Of a stretch of DNA of 56,857 nucleotides, positions 16,396 to 25,600 are shown piece after piece. The stretch covers positions 1-56,857 of the forward strand of contig JAZDIP010000107.1 in NCBI GenBank assembly GCA_043804925.1, in the 5' to 3' direction. Made by a program: the position numbers and the translations under genes. Origin of the DNA: ChocPot-Mid sp043804925. Its GTDB lineage: Bacteria; Bacteroidota; Ignavibacteria; Kapaibacteriales; UBA2268. Every line of letters begins with the position of its first letter. The first letter of the stretch is position 1. The notes beneath the pieces are model-generated. The model was not told the origin of the DNA. It did not search any database and worked only from the letters and a program-made list of their open reading frames with translations.

Positions 16396-17334
16396 TTAAA
16401 CCAATAGCTGTAAATATCTCTGAGTGGTTTCAAGGTTTGAATGTCCCATTAATGACATCACTTCAAAAATCGGAATATTATTTTTTGACAATAGAGAAGC
16501 ATATCTATGACGCAAATTATGCCAACTCCATTTTCCTTTGGTTTTTCTAGGTAAGAACTTTGGCTCTTTTTCCCAACTAGCAAAATATCTTTTAGTGCTG
16601 TCTTTATTCCATTGTTTAATACAGGTAGGTCTCGGAACTTTTCTCGGCATTAAATTAGAATATTTAGATTTTCTTGTGTGTAAAATCACATATTCATCAT
16701 ATATATCTTGATGTCTAAGATATAATGCCTCTGAAATCCGGCAACCTGTATCTCTAACAAACTCTAATAGCATTTTTTGATTTTCATCGCATAGCTCTAA
16801 AACTTCCTTAATTTCATCATCAGTTGGAATATACTTCATCTTTACTTTAATTGGAAAGAACTGAATGCCAATACAAGGGTTTTTCACAGATAAGTCATGA
16901 TAATTGATTCCATAATTAAATAATGCTTTTATGGCTTTCAATAATTCATTAACCGAGTAATTATCATTTCCTCTATTCTGCATTTTATTGGAATAGCTAA
17001 TTAACAGCTTATGAACATCTACCTTTCTAATCTTGCTAACCTTGATATTACCGAACCAATGTTTAGCGGTTTCAAGATAGCTTTTAGAGTTATTATAGTA
17101 GATCTTGGATCGAGCAGACTTGATAGAGATTAACCTGTCATCTATTAAAGGAAAAAGTTTAATGTCCCTGTCCGGTGTTAGACTTTTAAGTAATTCTCTA
17201 TATTTGTCTGATTCAGATTTCTTAGCGTCTTGCTTTGAAAGATAACGGGCTTTAGAATGGTAGGTTTGTCCTTCATAGTCAAACTTATAATACCATCTAA
17301 TTCCCTTACTCAAAAATCTTTTATACTGTGGCAT
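16396..17334 (-). CDS. int: Tyrosine recombinase / phage integrase
   Basis: This 312-residue protein has the usual three-part layout: an N-terminal arm/AP2-like DNA-binding region (YKRFLSKGIRWYYKFDYEGQTYHSKARYLSK), a SAM-like core-binding domain and a C-terminal catalytic domain. Catalytic residues are visible: R in VRDTGCRISEALYLR, the HNLRHRYAS box (H-x-x-R), H in LMGHSNLETTQ and the nucleophile Y in TQRYLQL near the end. It should carry out site-specific recombination between phage attP and the tRNA-Thr attB. It is transcribed towards the tRNA and ends 79 bases from it. All key residues are present, so the protein appears intact. Confidence 0.92.
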   Translation of the reverse strand: MPQYKRFLSKGIRWYYKFDYEGQTYHSKARYLSKQDAKKSESDKYRELLKSLTPDRDIKLFPLIDDRLISIKSARSKIYYNNSKSYLETAKHWFGNIKVSKIRKVDVHKLLISYSNKMQNRGNDNYSVNELLKAIKALFNYGINYHDLSVKNPCIGIQFFPIKVKMKYIPTDDEIKEVLELCDENQKMLLEFVRDTGCRISEALYLRHQDIYDEYVILHTRKSKYSNLMPRKVPRPTCIKQWNKDSTKRYFASWEKEPKFLPRKTKGKWSWHNLRHRYASLLSKNNIPIFEVMSLMGHSNLETTQRYLQLLV

Positions 17335-17388
17335 GAAATACCTCTTGTTTTTATGAATAATATTTATTAAATTTCAGAATAATGTTTG

Positions 17389-17410
17389 CTATTATCTAGA
17401 GGGATAATAG
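17389..17410. promoter_or_regulatory. Inverted repeat between divergent int and xis genes
   Basis: A perfect 8-bp inverted repeat CTATTATC-N6-GATAATAG lies in the 168-base gap between the integrase start and the excisionase-like start. Its position fits an operator for the small helix-turn-helix protein or another regulator, balancing integration and excision. The downstream half also resembles a -10 element (GATAAT). Confidence 0.5.
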
Positions 17411-17502
17411 TGTTTGGTTTCATATGAGAGGTGCGTGGTTCTTTGAGGTCTTAAAGAATATTAAAGACAAGGAGGCTACGGGAGCTCTGAAAGGAGTTTC
17501 TT

Positions 17503-17688
17503 ATGCCTTACGAATGTTTATCTCTAACAGTAAAACAAGTGGCTTCGCTACTTGGAATGTCCAATAAATGGGTATATCGTCATAAAGATGAAATACCCGG
17601 GTACTTCAAGATTGCAGGTGCAATCTTATTTGATAAAGAGATATTTTTCAAAGAACTGAAAAGGTGTGTCTCAATGAAACAAGGATAG
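17503..17688 (+). CDS. Excisionase-like MerR-type helix-turn-helix protein
   Basis: This 61-residue protein has a winged helix-turn-helix of the HTH_17/excisionase type (LTVKQVASLLGMSNKWVYRHKDEIPGYFKIAGAILFDKEIFFKEL, partial). The start has a strong AAAGGAG site 6 bases upstream. It is divergent from the integrase gene, separated by the inverted repeat at 17389-17410, and followed by a strong terminator, so it is a one-gene unit. It probably acts as the directionality factor for excision; a role as regulator of the int promoter is the alternative. A leader of about 90 bases with a TTCTTT...AAAGAA hairpin precedes it. Confidence 0.75.
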   Translation: MPYECLSLTVKQVASLLGMSNKWVYRHKDEIPGYFKIAGAILFDKEIFFKELKRCVSMKQG

Positions 17689-17712
17689 TCCTTCGGACTT
17701 TCCATAAAATTA

Positions 17713-17743
17713 CCCGTCCCGGCTTAGCTAGGACGGGTTTTTT
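17713..17743 (+). terminator. Intrinsic terminator after the excisionase-like gene
   Basis: A 7-bp GC-rich stem CCCGTCC/GGACGGG with an 11-base loop is followed by six T. This is a textbook rho-independent terminator. Confidence 0.88.
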
Positions 17744-17745
17744 AT

Positions 17746-17961
17746 TTACCTACGTGCAGCTGCAGCTGCATCAGCGAAAGCTTTTTCTCTTTTCTTGATC
17801 ATTTCAAGTCTTTCGCTTTCTAACTTTGCTAATCGCTTATTATCTTCTTCTATCGCTTTTATTCTTGCAATTTCCTTGCTGTGGTCAGCCGATTTTGAAG
17901 ATTTTGATGAACTACCAAATTGATTTTGTATAGCCCATCCAATTAATATTTCTGCTAACAT
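17746..17961 (-). CDS. Small hypothetical coiled-coil protein
   Basis: This 71-residue protein has a short hydrophobic N-terminus (MLAEILIGWAIQNQFG), a serine-rich link and a charged helical segment of about 40 residues (IARIKAIEEDNKRLAKLESERLEMIKKREKAFADAAAAARR, partial) likely to form a coiled coil. It could be a small membrane-associated protein. An ordinary GGAGTTTT-like ribosome site precedes the ATG. The family is not recognised. It is convergent with the excisionase-like unit and divergent from the non-coding region at 17962-18719. Confidence 0.55.
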   Translation of the reverse strand: MLAEILIGWAIQNQFGSSSKSSKSADHSKEIARIKAIEEDNKRLAKLESERLEMIKKREKAFADAAAAARR

Positions 17962-18082
17962 TTAAAACTCCATAAAAAATTATACATATTTACTACATCA
18001 CAAAAATAAGATTTATGGAGATTGTGTCTGATAGCCAATTTTAGACAATAATACTTAAATTTCTATATTTTCTAAATAATAC

Positions 18083-18136
18083 TTATCCACAGGTAAATAT
18101 TAAAGTTCATACTTTTATTATATCAGTTGTGGACAA
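18083..18136. other. DnaA-box pair in AT-rich non-coding region (candidate origin)
   Basis: A perfect DnaA box (TTATCCACA, 18083-18091) and a near-match on the other strand (TTGTCCACA, 18128-18136, inside the imperfect palindrome AGTTGTGGACAACT) lie 36 bases apart in a very AT-rich stretch. They are part of the 758-base gene-free region 17962-18719, which otherwise holds a promoter, a structured RNA, a tRNA and one more hairpin. From 18488 to 18719 I see nothing further. A replication origin is possible but two boxes alone are weak evidence. Confidence 0.4.
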
Positions 18137-18172
18137 CTAAATCAACTGTAAATAATTCCTTAAAAAACAGTA

Positions 18173-18201
18173 TTGAATAAAAAGTTAAATGATTTTATAA
18201 T
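18173..18201 (+). promoter_or_regulatory. Sigma70-type promoter for the structured RNA / tRNA unit
   Basis: TTGAAT (18173-18178), a 17-base spacer and TATAAT (18196-18201) match the sigma70 consensus closely. The predicted start of transcription, about 18208, falls just before the first hairpin of the RNA. Confidence 0.7.
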
Positions 18202-18207
18202 AAAAGT

Positions 18208-18378
18208 GTGTATATCCCCAAAGGTCGGACGTCGATCTATTGACGGGGGGATTATACTAGATTTTAAAATAAAAACAAAAATAGTGAGGGATCAGAAATT
18301 TGGTTTATTGCTGGTCGTAACCTCCCCTCACGGATTATTACTGGCATTAGCCAAACTTTTGGTCCTTCACTTTTTTTT
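18208..18378 (+). ncRNA. Structured RNA with alternative pairing (attenuator-like), upstream of tRNA-Met
   Basis: A GC-rich island in AT-rich DNA lies directly downstream of a good promoter. Domain 1 is a hairpin TATATCCCC (18211-18219) with GGGGATTATA (18247-18256, one bulged T). Domain 2 has a 5' arm GTGAGGGA (18284-18291) that can pair with TCCTTCAC (18363-18370; eight pairs, one G-U), followed by eight T. A second helix AAATTTGG (18296-18303) with CCAAACTTT (18351-18359, bulged C) completes this terminator form. The same 5' arm can instead pair perfectly with CCCTCAC (18325-18331). Two mutually exclusive partners, one making a terminator, are the hallmark of an attenuator or riboswitch. 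The family is unknown. Confidence 0.6.
18284..18378 (+). terminator. Conditional intrinsic terminator
   Basis: The long-range stem GTGAGGGA/TCCTTCAC reinforced by AAATTTGG/CCAAACTTT ends directly in T8. The 5' arm also has a competing partner at 18325-18331, so termination before the tRNA may be regulated. Confidence 0.6.
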
Positions 18379-18380
18379 AT

Positions 18381-18453
18381 ATCAGGGTAGAGAAGTAGCT
18401 ATCTCGCCACGCTCATAACGTGGAGATCATGGGTGCAAGTCCCATCCCTGAAA
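18381..18453 (+). tRNA. Divergent tRNA with CAU anticodon (Met-type) carried by the element
   Basis: A cloverleaf can be drawn: acceptor ATCAGGG/CCCTGAA (six pairs, A-A mismatch at position 1-72), D arm GAGA-AGTAGCTA-TCTC, anticodon arm CCACG-CTCATAA-CGTGG (anticodon CAT at 18414-18416), variable AGATC, T arm ATGGG-TGCAAGT-CCCAT, discriminator A. The D loop lacks the usual GG pair and the T loop starts TG rather than TT, so it is degenerate. CCA is not encoded. The anticodon stem lacks the three G-C pairs of initiator tRNA. It could read Met, or Ile AUA if lysidine-modified. Confidence 0.75.
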
Positions 18454-18459
18454 CAATAA

Positions 18460-18487
18460 AGTCGTCCCCCATAGAGCAATGGCGACT
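18460..18487. repeat. Hairpin downstream of tRNA-Met
   Basis: AGTCG/CGACT encloses CCAT-AGAGCA-ATGG, giving a 5+4 bp interrupted stem. It starts 7 bases after the tRNA. No T-run follows, so it may be a processing or protective 3' structure rather than a terminator. Confidence 0.45.
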
Positions 18488-18719
18488 ATAAATAAATGAT
18501 TGCGACCACATAATTGACCTATACTCCGTAAGCATTAAAATGTTCTTTAAAAATTGTCAAGTTTGCAAAAATTTATAATATTCTTTTTGATAATAAAAAC
18601 TATCTTCTAAGAATTAATTAAATTGGTTATTACTGAAGATTTTAAAAAGGAATTATTTACATGCTTCGGAGGTTGGTTAATATCGTGGGTGGGGTTTAAG
18701 TAGCTATATATGGCTATAT

Positions 18720-18890
18720 ATGAGATATAAGAATGAAGAGAAATTAAAATTGGAAAAAAAAATTTACATTACAAAAGAAGTGTATAAAATTTTAAGGTTG
18801 CAAAAAAGTAAACAAAAAATATCAATGGCAAAAATTGTATGTAATTTAACTTTAGAAAAATATGGGAAAAACCAAAGTAATCATTTATAA
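18720..18890 (+). CDS. Small ribbon-helix-helix-like protein
   Basis: This 56-residue basic protein has a CopG/Arc-type pattern: a short strand (KIYIT) followed by helix A (KEVYKILRLQKSKQK), a turn, and helix B (ISMAKIVCNLTLEKYGK). Such proteins bind DNA as dimers through the paired strand. No strong Shine-Dalgarno sequence is seen; the upstream DNA carries a tandem TAGCTATATATGGCTATATA, a possible operator or -10 region. Its 3' end overlaps the convergent gene 18881-19603 by 10 bases. It may regulate the cargo or the RNA/tRNA unit. Confidence 0.5.
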   Translation: MRYKNEEKLKLEKKIYITKEVYKILRLQKSKQKISMAKIVCNLTLEKYGKNQSNHL

Positions 18891-19603
18891 TAAAAATAGA
18901 TTTCATTAGTAATATTTTCATTGGCTGGGAATTCAAAGATTATTTGCTTCCAAATATTCCTTACTAAGAATGTGCTGTCATATCTTCCATTCTCACTCAT
19001 ATTTTGGTTGGGGTCATAGGAATATTTAGTGTCATTATAGGTTAAATAAAAAGGCTTTTTTGTCCCTTTGTGAAAATAGCAAAACTTTTTAAAAGAGGAT
19101 AAAAAAACAGTATGTTTATTTCCGCTACTAACATTAAAAATATCCAAGCCAAAGCCTGCATCTAATAGATATAATCCGGGGAAATAAGGATCATAATTCA
19201 AATTGATAGTTTTAATAGAATCAATATGTCTCCTTTGATCAGTACTTAAGAACATCTTAGCCATTCTAATTTCTTGTGTAATCTCTAATTCACGTTGTTG
19301 TTTTAATTGTAGGTCTTTAACCCACTCGTCGCTAAGAAAAATGGGTTTCTTTGGTTTTTGTTTTTCTAATTTTTCTTGTTTTTCTTTTCTTTCACATTTT
19401 TTTGTAGATTCATTAATAAGAAAAATCATAACAATAATGAAAAGCACAATGATAATCGTGGGATTGGTTTTCTTGCTTTTTTTTGGTGAAATATTTGGAA
19501 TGTTCTTTTGAGTATCTTCCTTTTCCTTGGTTTCTTTATAGGAATTAAAAAGGTCGTCTAAATCATTCAAATCATCATCATTATTGTTTTTGTCTTTTCC
19601 CAT
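18881..19603 (-). CDS. Hypothetical single-pass membrane protein (cargo region)
   Basis: This 240-residue protein has an acidic, asparagine/aspartate-rich N-terminus (about 50 residues), a lysine-rich stretch, a single membrane helix (PTIIIVLFIIVMIFLINES), a highly charged linker (KCERKEKQEKLEKQKPKKP) and a globular C-terminal domain of about 150 residues. It is probably oriented with the C-terminal domain in the periplasm. I do not recognise the domain. It lies downstream of the giant T9SS gene but beyond that gene's probable terminator, so it may have its own promoter. It might be an anchor or modulator for exported cargo; this is speculative. Confidence 0.6.
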   Translation of the reverse strand: MGKDKNNNDDDLNDLDDLFNSYKETKEKEDTQKNIPNISPKKSKKTNPTIIIVLFIIVMIFLINESTKKCERKEKQEKLEKQKPKKPIFLSDEWVKDLQLKQQRELEITQEIRMAKMFLSTDQRRHIDSIKTINLNYDPYFPGLYLLDAGFGLDIFNVSSGNKHTVFLSSFKKFCYFHKGTKKPFYLTYNDTKYSYDPNQNMSENGRYDSTFLVRNIWKQIIFEFPANENITNEIYFYYK

Positions 19604-19650
19604 TTTTAATCATTACTTCTTGAATTAAAAAAAATCTATATAAATTAATA

Positions 19651-19678
19651 AGGGAGTTGATGTTAAAACCAACTCCCT
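19651..19678 (-). terminator. Terminator after the giant secreted phosphoesterase
   Basis: A perfect 9-bp stem AGGGAGTTG/CAACTCCCT with a 10-base loop lies 19 bases after the stop of the 19697-25783 gene. T-rich sequence follows on the minus strand, though not directly. Confidence 0.65.
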
Positions 19679-19696
19679 AAAATTCCATAAAAATAA

Positions 19697-22600
19697 TTAC
19701 CTCTCTATCATAACTCTTTCAACTGTCGGAGCAAGATAATCCAATTGCCATTTGTCAATTTTTTCTTCAGCTTGAATGAAATATAGTCCTTGTGTAAATT
19801 CAGTTGTCGGAATTCTGATTGTTTCACCGGGTCGTACTAAAAATTCATATAGTTTTTCTCCGGTAATTGAGAATAATCTAACCTTAGCTTTGTTTATATT
19901 ATCGCTGTTTTCCAACATATATTTAACAGGATAATTAACAGTAACGAAGACTTCGTCTTTGGCAGGATTGGGAAAGACTTTTAACTCCATTTTACCCGCT
20001 TCGGTTAGTTTTCGTGTTTGCCCTGTTTCCAAGTCAATTATTATTCTACCACCATAGTTTTCTCCACGTTTTGCTAAAATAGTATCACCAACCGGCAATC
20101 CTCCAATAACTAATTCCTCATTATATTCTGCTGTTGAATCATGATTAATGAATATTAACCTATATTCCGTATTCAACATATTTACAAATGTATATTGTAA
20201 AAGTGTTCCTGTACTATCTGTTGTATTTTGTGGAATAGGGAGAACTGTAAAAGTATAACTCGGATGTCCTTCTAATCCAATTGTCGTTGAGGTAGCATTG
20301 TTAGCATATACCATAAAATCTATGTCTGCTGTTGTCAGGGGTGCAACGTTGAAATAATCAGTATAAATTGAATCACCATTATACGGTTCATAATATTTTC
20401 TATTTAATGAATCTATTACTTCATAATATGGTAAATTCCATGACAAGTCTTCACCATCAATGGATGCATAGCCAACATAATAATAAAAAGTATTACTGGC
20501 AAAACCTGCATAACCTTCATAATTTACTTCATTTTCTGTTCTCCTATACAAATCTCTATTTGAGGTTTCTATATTTACATTGCTTTGTGAGTCAGTATTA
20601 AAAATCCTTCTATTTTTCCATTTTTCATTAAAAGACAAATAATCCTTATTGGAGGAAAGATGAGGCTGGTAACCAGATGATATATCAGAAACTTGCCATA
20701 AACTTTCAAAAGATGTTTTTGAAAACGAATTATCAAATGATATCATCTGTGGTACTCTTCCTACTTCAAAAATATTATTATTATTCAAGAAACCTAACAT
20801 ATGATAATAAATATGTTCACCCTGCGATAGTGTATCATCAAATCCTTGAGATACATTAGGTTGAGATAAATTATAAATTGGGGACCATATCAAATTTGGT
20901 ACTCTTGCATTATACATTTGGTTTTGACTATTTCCCTTAAAGTAAATTTGCCCATTACCAATTCTCATATTCCACCCAACTTTATCCGGATCGCTTTGCC
21001 AATATATCGAGTAATAATCAAGAAAATCCAAACTTCGATATATAACTGGATATGTATTGTTATTATTATATAGGTTGTTAATATGGATAATTGTACTATC
21101 TTGGTTAAAATTTAAATATGTACTTGTATAATATCTGTTCTTTGGGAAATAATATGTTATTTTATTATTATTCTCATCATATTTTAATCTGGTACAAAAT
21201 ATATTATCTCTATTATCAAATTCTTCCTGCCATACCAAAGCACATTCATTTTCACCTTCATCAATTAGTGAATATGGATTAACTGACGGATGTCTTGGCT
21301 TTCCTCCATTCCATGATATAGCGCTATCTTCTAAACAATAATTTGGACTATTTAAAGACCTATATCCAATAACTATTCCTTCAAAATCATTTGGATTATC
21401 TTGACTAAATTTAATAGAATCAGACCATGCATAATAATTCCCATTAGCTGAGGCATTAACAACAGGTGTCCCCCATTCAATTTTTCTTTCAGAACTATCA
21501 TTTTCAGCTCCGTCATAGCTACCAATGGCATGGGTTGAAATTAAAGAAGCTGTTCCACCATTAACTTCTAATATAGATTCAACTATATAGCCACATATGG
21601 AAGGTGTTTTATAAGGTAGGCAATCATATACAATATAAGCATATAAAGTGCTGTCATCTTTTTTCCTCACAATAATTGATGGATGATCACAAGACAGAGT
21701 ATCATAACTCCATGGGAAAATACATTCTCCATTTATATTATATGATAAATATATCTCATTTTCCCAATTTATTAATTCATTTGGAGAACATCCGCCATCT
21801 AAAATTGAACTCCTTCTATAAAAAATACCATATGGGCTTAACGCACATGAATCGTTTACTTTCTTGAAATATACTGAATGATATCTAATTGAATCGGTTT
21901 CTCTTTCCCCATCCAAAATTGGATGAGCTACAATTTTGGTTTGATTGGAATGTTCAAGATAGCCTGAGATATTATTATCACCTCTTAAAACCGTAACCTT
22001 AAGAAATTTACCTTCCCCCGGCAGAAGTCTAACAACTAAATCTTTATCTTCCCATATCGTTGTATCAATATATTTGTAATATACTGGTGATCTCCAAAAC
22101 CATTTCGACGTGTCTTGTAAATATAAATCTCCACCTAATTCAGCAATTTGCAACATGCATTTATTTTGTGTTTTAATAGTATTTAAAAAGTTAAAAGGTA
22201 TTGTTATCTCTCTACAACCTAATCGTCTCAAATATAATTCCCTCATCCTTGCATAACTTTCGAGATTTTTTGATTCATTACAACTATCATAAAATTCAGC
22301 TGTCGTCAAAAATCTCATGTAATTATTTTCGATCATTGGTTCTATATCAAGTCCCGGATATAAAATCAGAGGGTCTGTTCTTCTGTTTTGGATCCCAATA
22401 TAAAACACAGTGTCCATACTTTGTCGTTTGTCTCTAAGAAGTGTAACATCAAAAAATGCTGAATCCCATGGTTCCTCAGTTAAAAATAATGTGGAATCAT
22501 AAACTGCGGTTCTGCGTAATTTCCAATCAGCTGTATCAAGTGAAACAAAATTTTTCAATATTGAATCATTATAATCTCCATGCTGATTGTACCATGTTTT

Positions 22601-25600
22601 GTATCCCTTACCAAACCATGCTTGTAATTGAAGATTCATTAAAGTATTTTCGTTCTCTTTACAATAATCTATTATGTGCTTTAATTCAACTCTTGTTGAT
22701 TTTTGACCTACATATATTCTATCAATGCTAACATGCTGGCTGTCGGCAATTGTAGATAAAGGTATATGCTTATCTAATCCATTCGGGTCATTGTTTATTA
22801 CAAAATCACCACCAATACTGTCGGAATAAATGATTCCATTGTCAGTTACACTATCGATTATATCTTCTTTACCATAAGCCATAAGTCCTGTCCAACATTT
22901 ATAATCATCAATAAAAGAATCGTGAGCTCTATCACGGTCAAATAATAAACCTTTAGCTCCTTTCAGTATATGGCTCATAATTAATGACCTAAACTCCTCC
23001 CCGGTCTTTTGTCTATTGGCATCACCAGCTTTAATATAAAGACCATTTTCAACAGTTACATCTTGTACGGTATCAAAATTACATCCTAAAAGTTCATGGT
23101 GCCACCAAATATCTCCTGAATAAAGAAATTTTTTATCCTGAACAAAATCTCTGTAAGCAACACTTTCTAAATAACCTTGAAAAGATGATTTCATATACAT
23201 ATATTCTATTTTCTTCCTATATTCAATAAGGTTTTGAATGGTATCGAGAAACTTCATAGTATAAGCATAACTTGCTGTGCTATCACCATTTCTACAAATA
23301 AAAGTTTCATAACCGGAAGTTAAAACGTCATTTCTGTTAATTCCATTATATCCGGGACCCAAACCCAAACCATAAGCATACTTCGGAAATGTAATATTAT
23401 CATCGTCGGTTGTATAAAGAAAAGGAGCAGCTACTCTACGACCGGGAGAACCCATATTTATCCATCTTTCTTTAGCTCCAACATAATACCTAAACAATGA
23501 ATCGTAAGCACCATCTTCCTCGGTTGTTCCTAAATTTCCGACCAATCGGTTATAATACCTGCAAGCAAGCCAAAAAGAAGTACCAATTTCGTCTCGTGTA
23601 TAAAACCTTATTGCTTTTAATCCCTTATCATTTTTGGTTAAGGAATCCAAATCTCTTTGTGTATTTGCTACAATTAAACTGTCAAATTCACCTAATAACA
23701 ACCTTCGAGCGTGAGGAGTAACAAGTCTTATCCAGTCTATTTCTATATCAGTATTTCCTAAATAAGTTACTTCTATATCTAAAGAATCATTTTTTGAATC
23801 AATTATTATTGGATTTTTAAGTCCATCACAAACAAAATATCCTGATAACATTATTGGCTCACACATAAATGGTAACATTTTATCTTCAACATAAAGACTT
23901 GAATCAATATGTGTATGGTATTGTGTTGTATCATAATACATTACAGTATCTTGGAGTGTTGTATCGAATTTAGCTATAGAGTCAATATCCGTATGGGGAA
24001 TAGAATCAGAATGGATCAAATTCCTAAATTTCCCCCTATATTCATCGAGAGAAGTATATTTTTCGTCATATCTGAGAAATGTTCCCCATTCAAGATTACC
24101 ACCATAAGGGATTTGCGAGAATTTTATATCATTCCATGTAGAGCTTCCATTTTTCTTGTATTTAACTTTTACCTGTAATACACTATCACCATCAGCAGTA
24201 TTGTTAAATATATCGTGTTTCTTTACTTGCATATCAATATAAAATTTCTTTCCATTTGATTCTGGATTGGTATTATGCGAACTTCCTCTATGTATAGTTT
24301 CCTTTGTGTCACCCGGCCAGATATTTTTTAAAACAACTTCTCCTGAACAAATTGAATCTATTAAAATAATCGTGGTGTCTGTAAAACCAACATCATCATG
24401 AATGTACCTAAATCCAAAAACCGGGTCTGCGGAATCTGCTTCCCTTGTTTTGAAGCTACCCGGATTTGTAATTTTTAATGCCGGTTCGTACTGAATCCCC
24501 ATCGCTTGCATAGCATTTGTTCCATTTCCGGCATTAGCCCAAATACCATCCGTACCCCTGATAACATAAGAACTGTCAGGTATTTCGTCCAAATCAATCG
24601 TTGCATCGGAATAATGCGTCTGGTTCATATTCATTGCTCTCGTCAAATGAATATTACCACCCCATTGCCACCCGAATACCATTCCTTCAATATCAAAATC
24701 AGGATGCTCGGAATTTATTAATGTAGTGTCCGGTATTGCTCCTATAATGAATTGCTTTTGAATCGGTTCATTTAGGACTTCTCTTATATAAGGAGCATAG
24801 CATTGATATGACGGCTGTATTTCTGATGAATATGGACTAACGGTTTCAACTTCGTGCAATTCCATATTTATCTCATCGTCTCCATCTTTTTTGACAATCG
24901 TAACCATAACCCAATTTGGCAAGTCGTTTTTGAAAGGTGGTTTCATATTTGATGTGTCAAAAGCACCTTTACTTCCCGACTGACCAACCGTTATATCCAT
25001 AAAGTCCGGTTCACTGTAACGAATATAATAATGCATGTGCCCACTAAAGTTTGCTTTAACTCCGTATTTATTTAGCGAATCACGATAGGCAAATTTATAA
25101 TCAACAAGTTCAAACATTGTAGGAGCGTGGGCAAAGCAGAATTTGTTTTCCTTATTAACATTTAACTCATTTGATAAATTGTCAAACTGAGCATCAGTGA
25201 TTTTATAAATTTTATTTGAAGGTTCATCTAAATGACCGCTTATTGGGTGAAATGTATTATTCGTTATAACAAATCTATTGCTGTCCCCATAATCAAAATA
25301 ATAATCCCATGCAGTATCGGCACCATTGCTGTCTAAATCCTCATTCCAGAAGGGATTGATTAGCTCTTTATAAAGATGATAAACCGAATCATAATCGTTA
25401 TCTGGATGATACTCTGTAAAATCATGATTGCCAACTACTATGAAAACTGGTATTTCTGTAATAACCATCCATCCAGGAACATCAATTAAATAATCATAAA
25501 AATCATCTATCCAATTACCATCTTCATAAGCATCGCCGCAAATTATTATGAAATCCGGTTTGGGTGTCATATTTGATAAAGTGTCAAGTATTGCATTTAT

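Noticed and set aside
18461..18510. Second tRNA downstream of tRNA-Met
   Set aside because: A GTCG...CGAC stem suggested an acceptor arm, but no T arm or anticodon arm can be drawn; recorded only as a hairpin.
20368..24721. Several plus-strand open frames opposite the giant phosphoesterase gene
   Set aside because: The opposite strand encodes a continuous signal-peptide-to-sorting-domain protein; these frames have histidine/tyrosine-rich nonsense composition and no ribosome sites.
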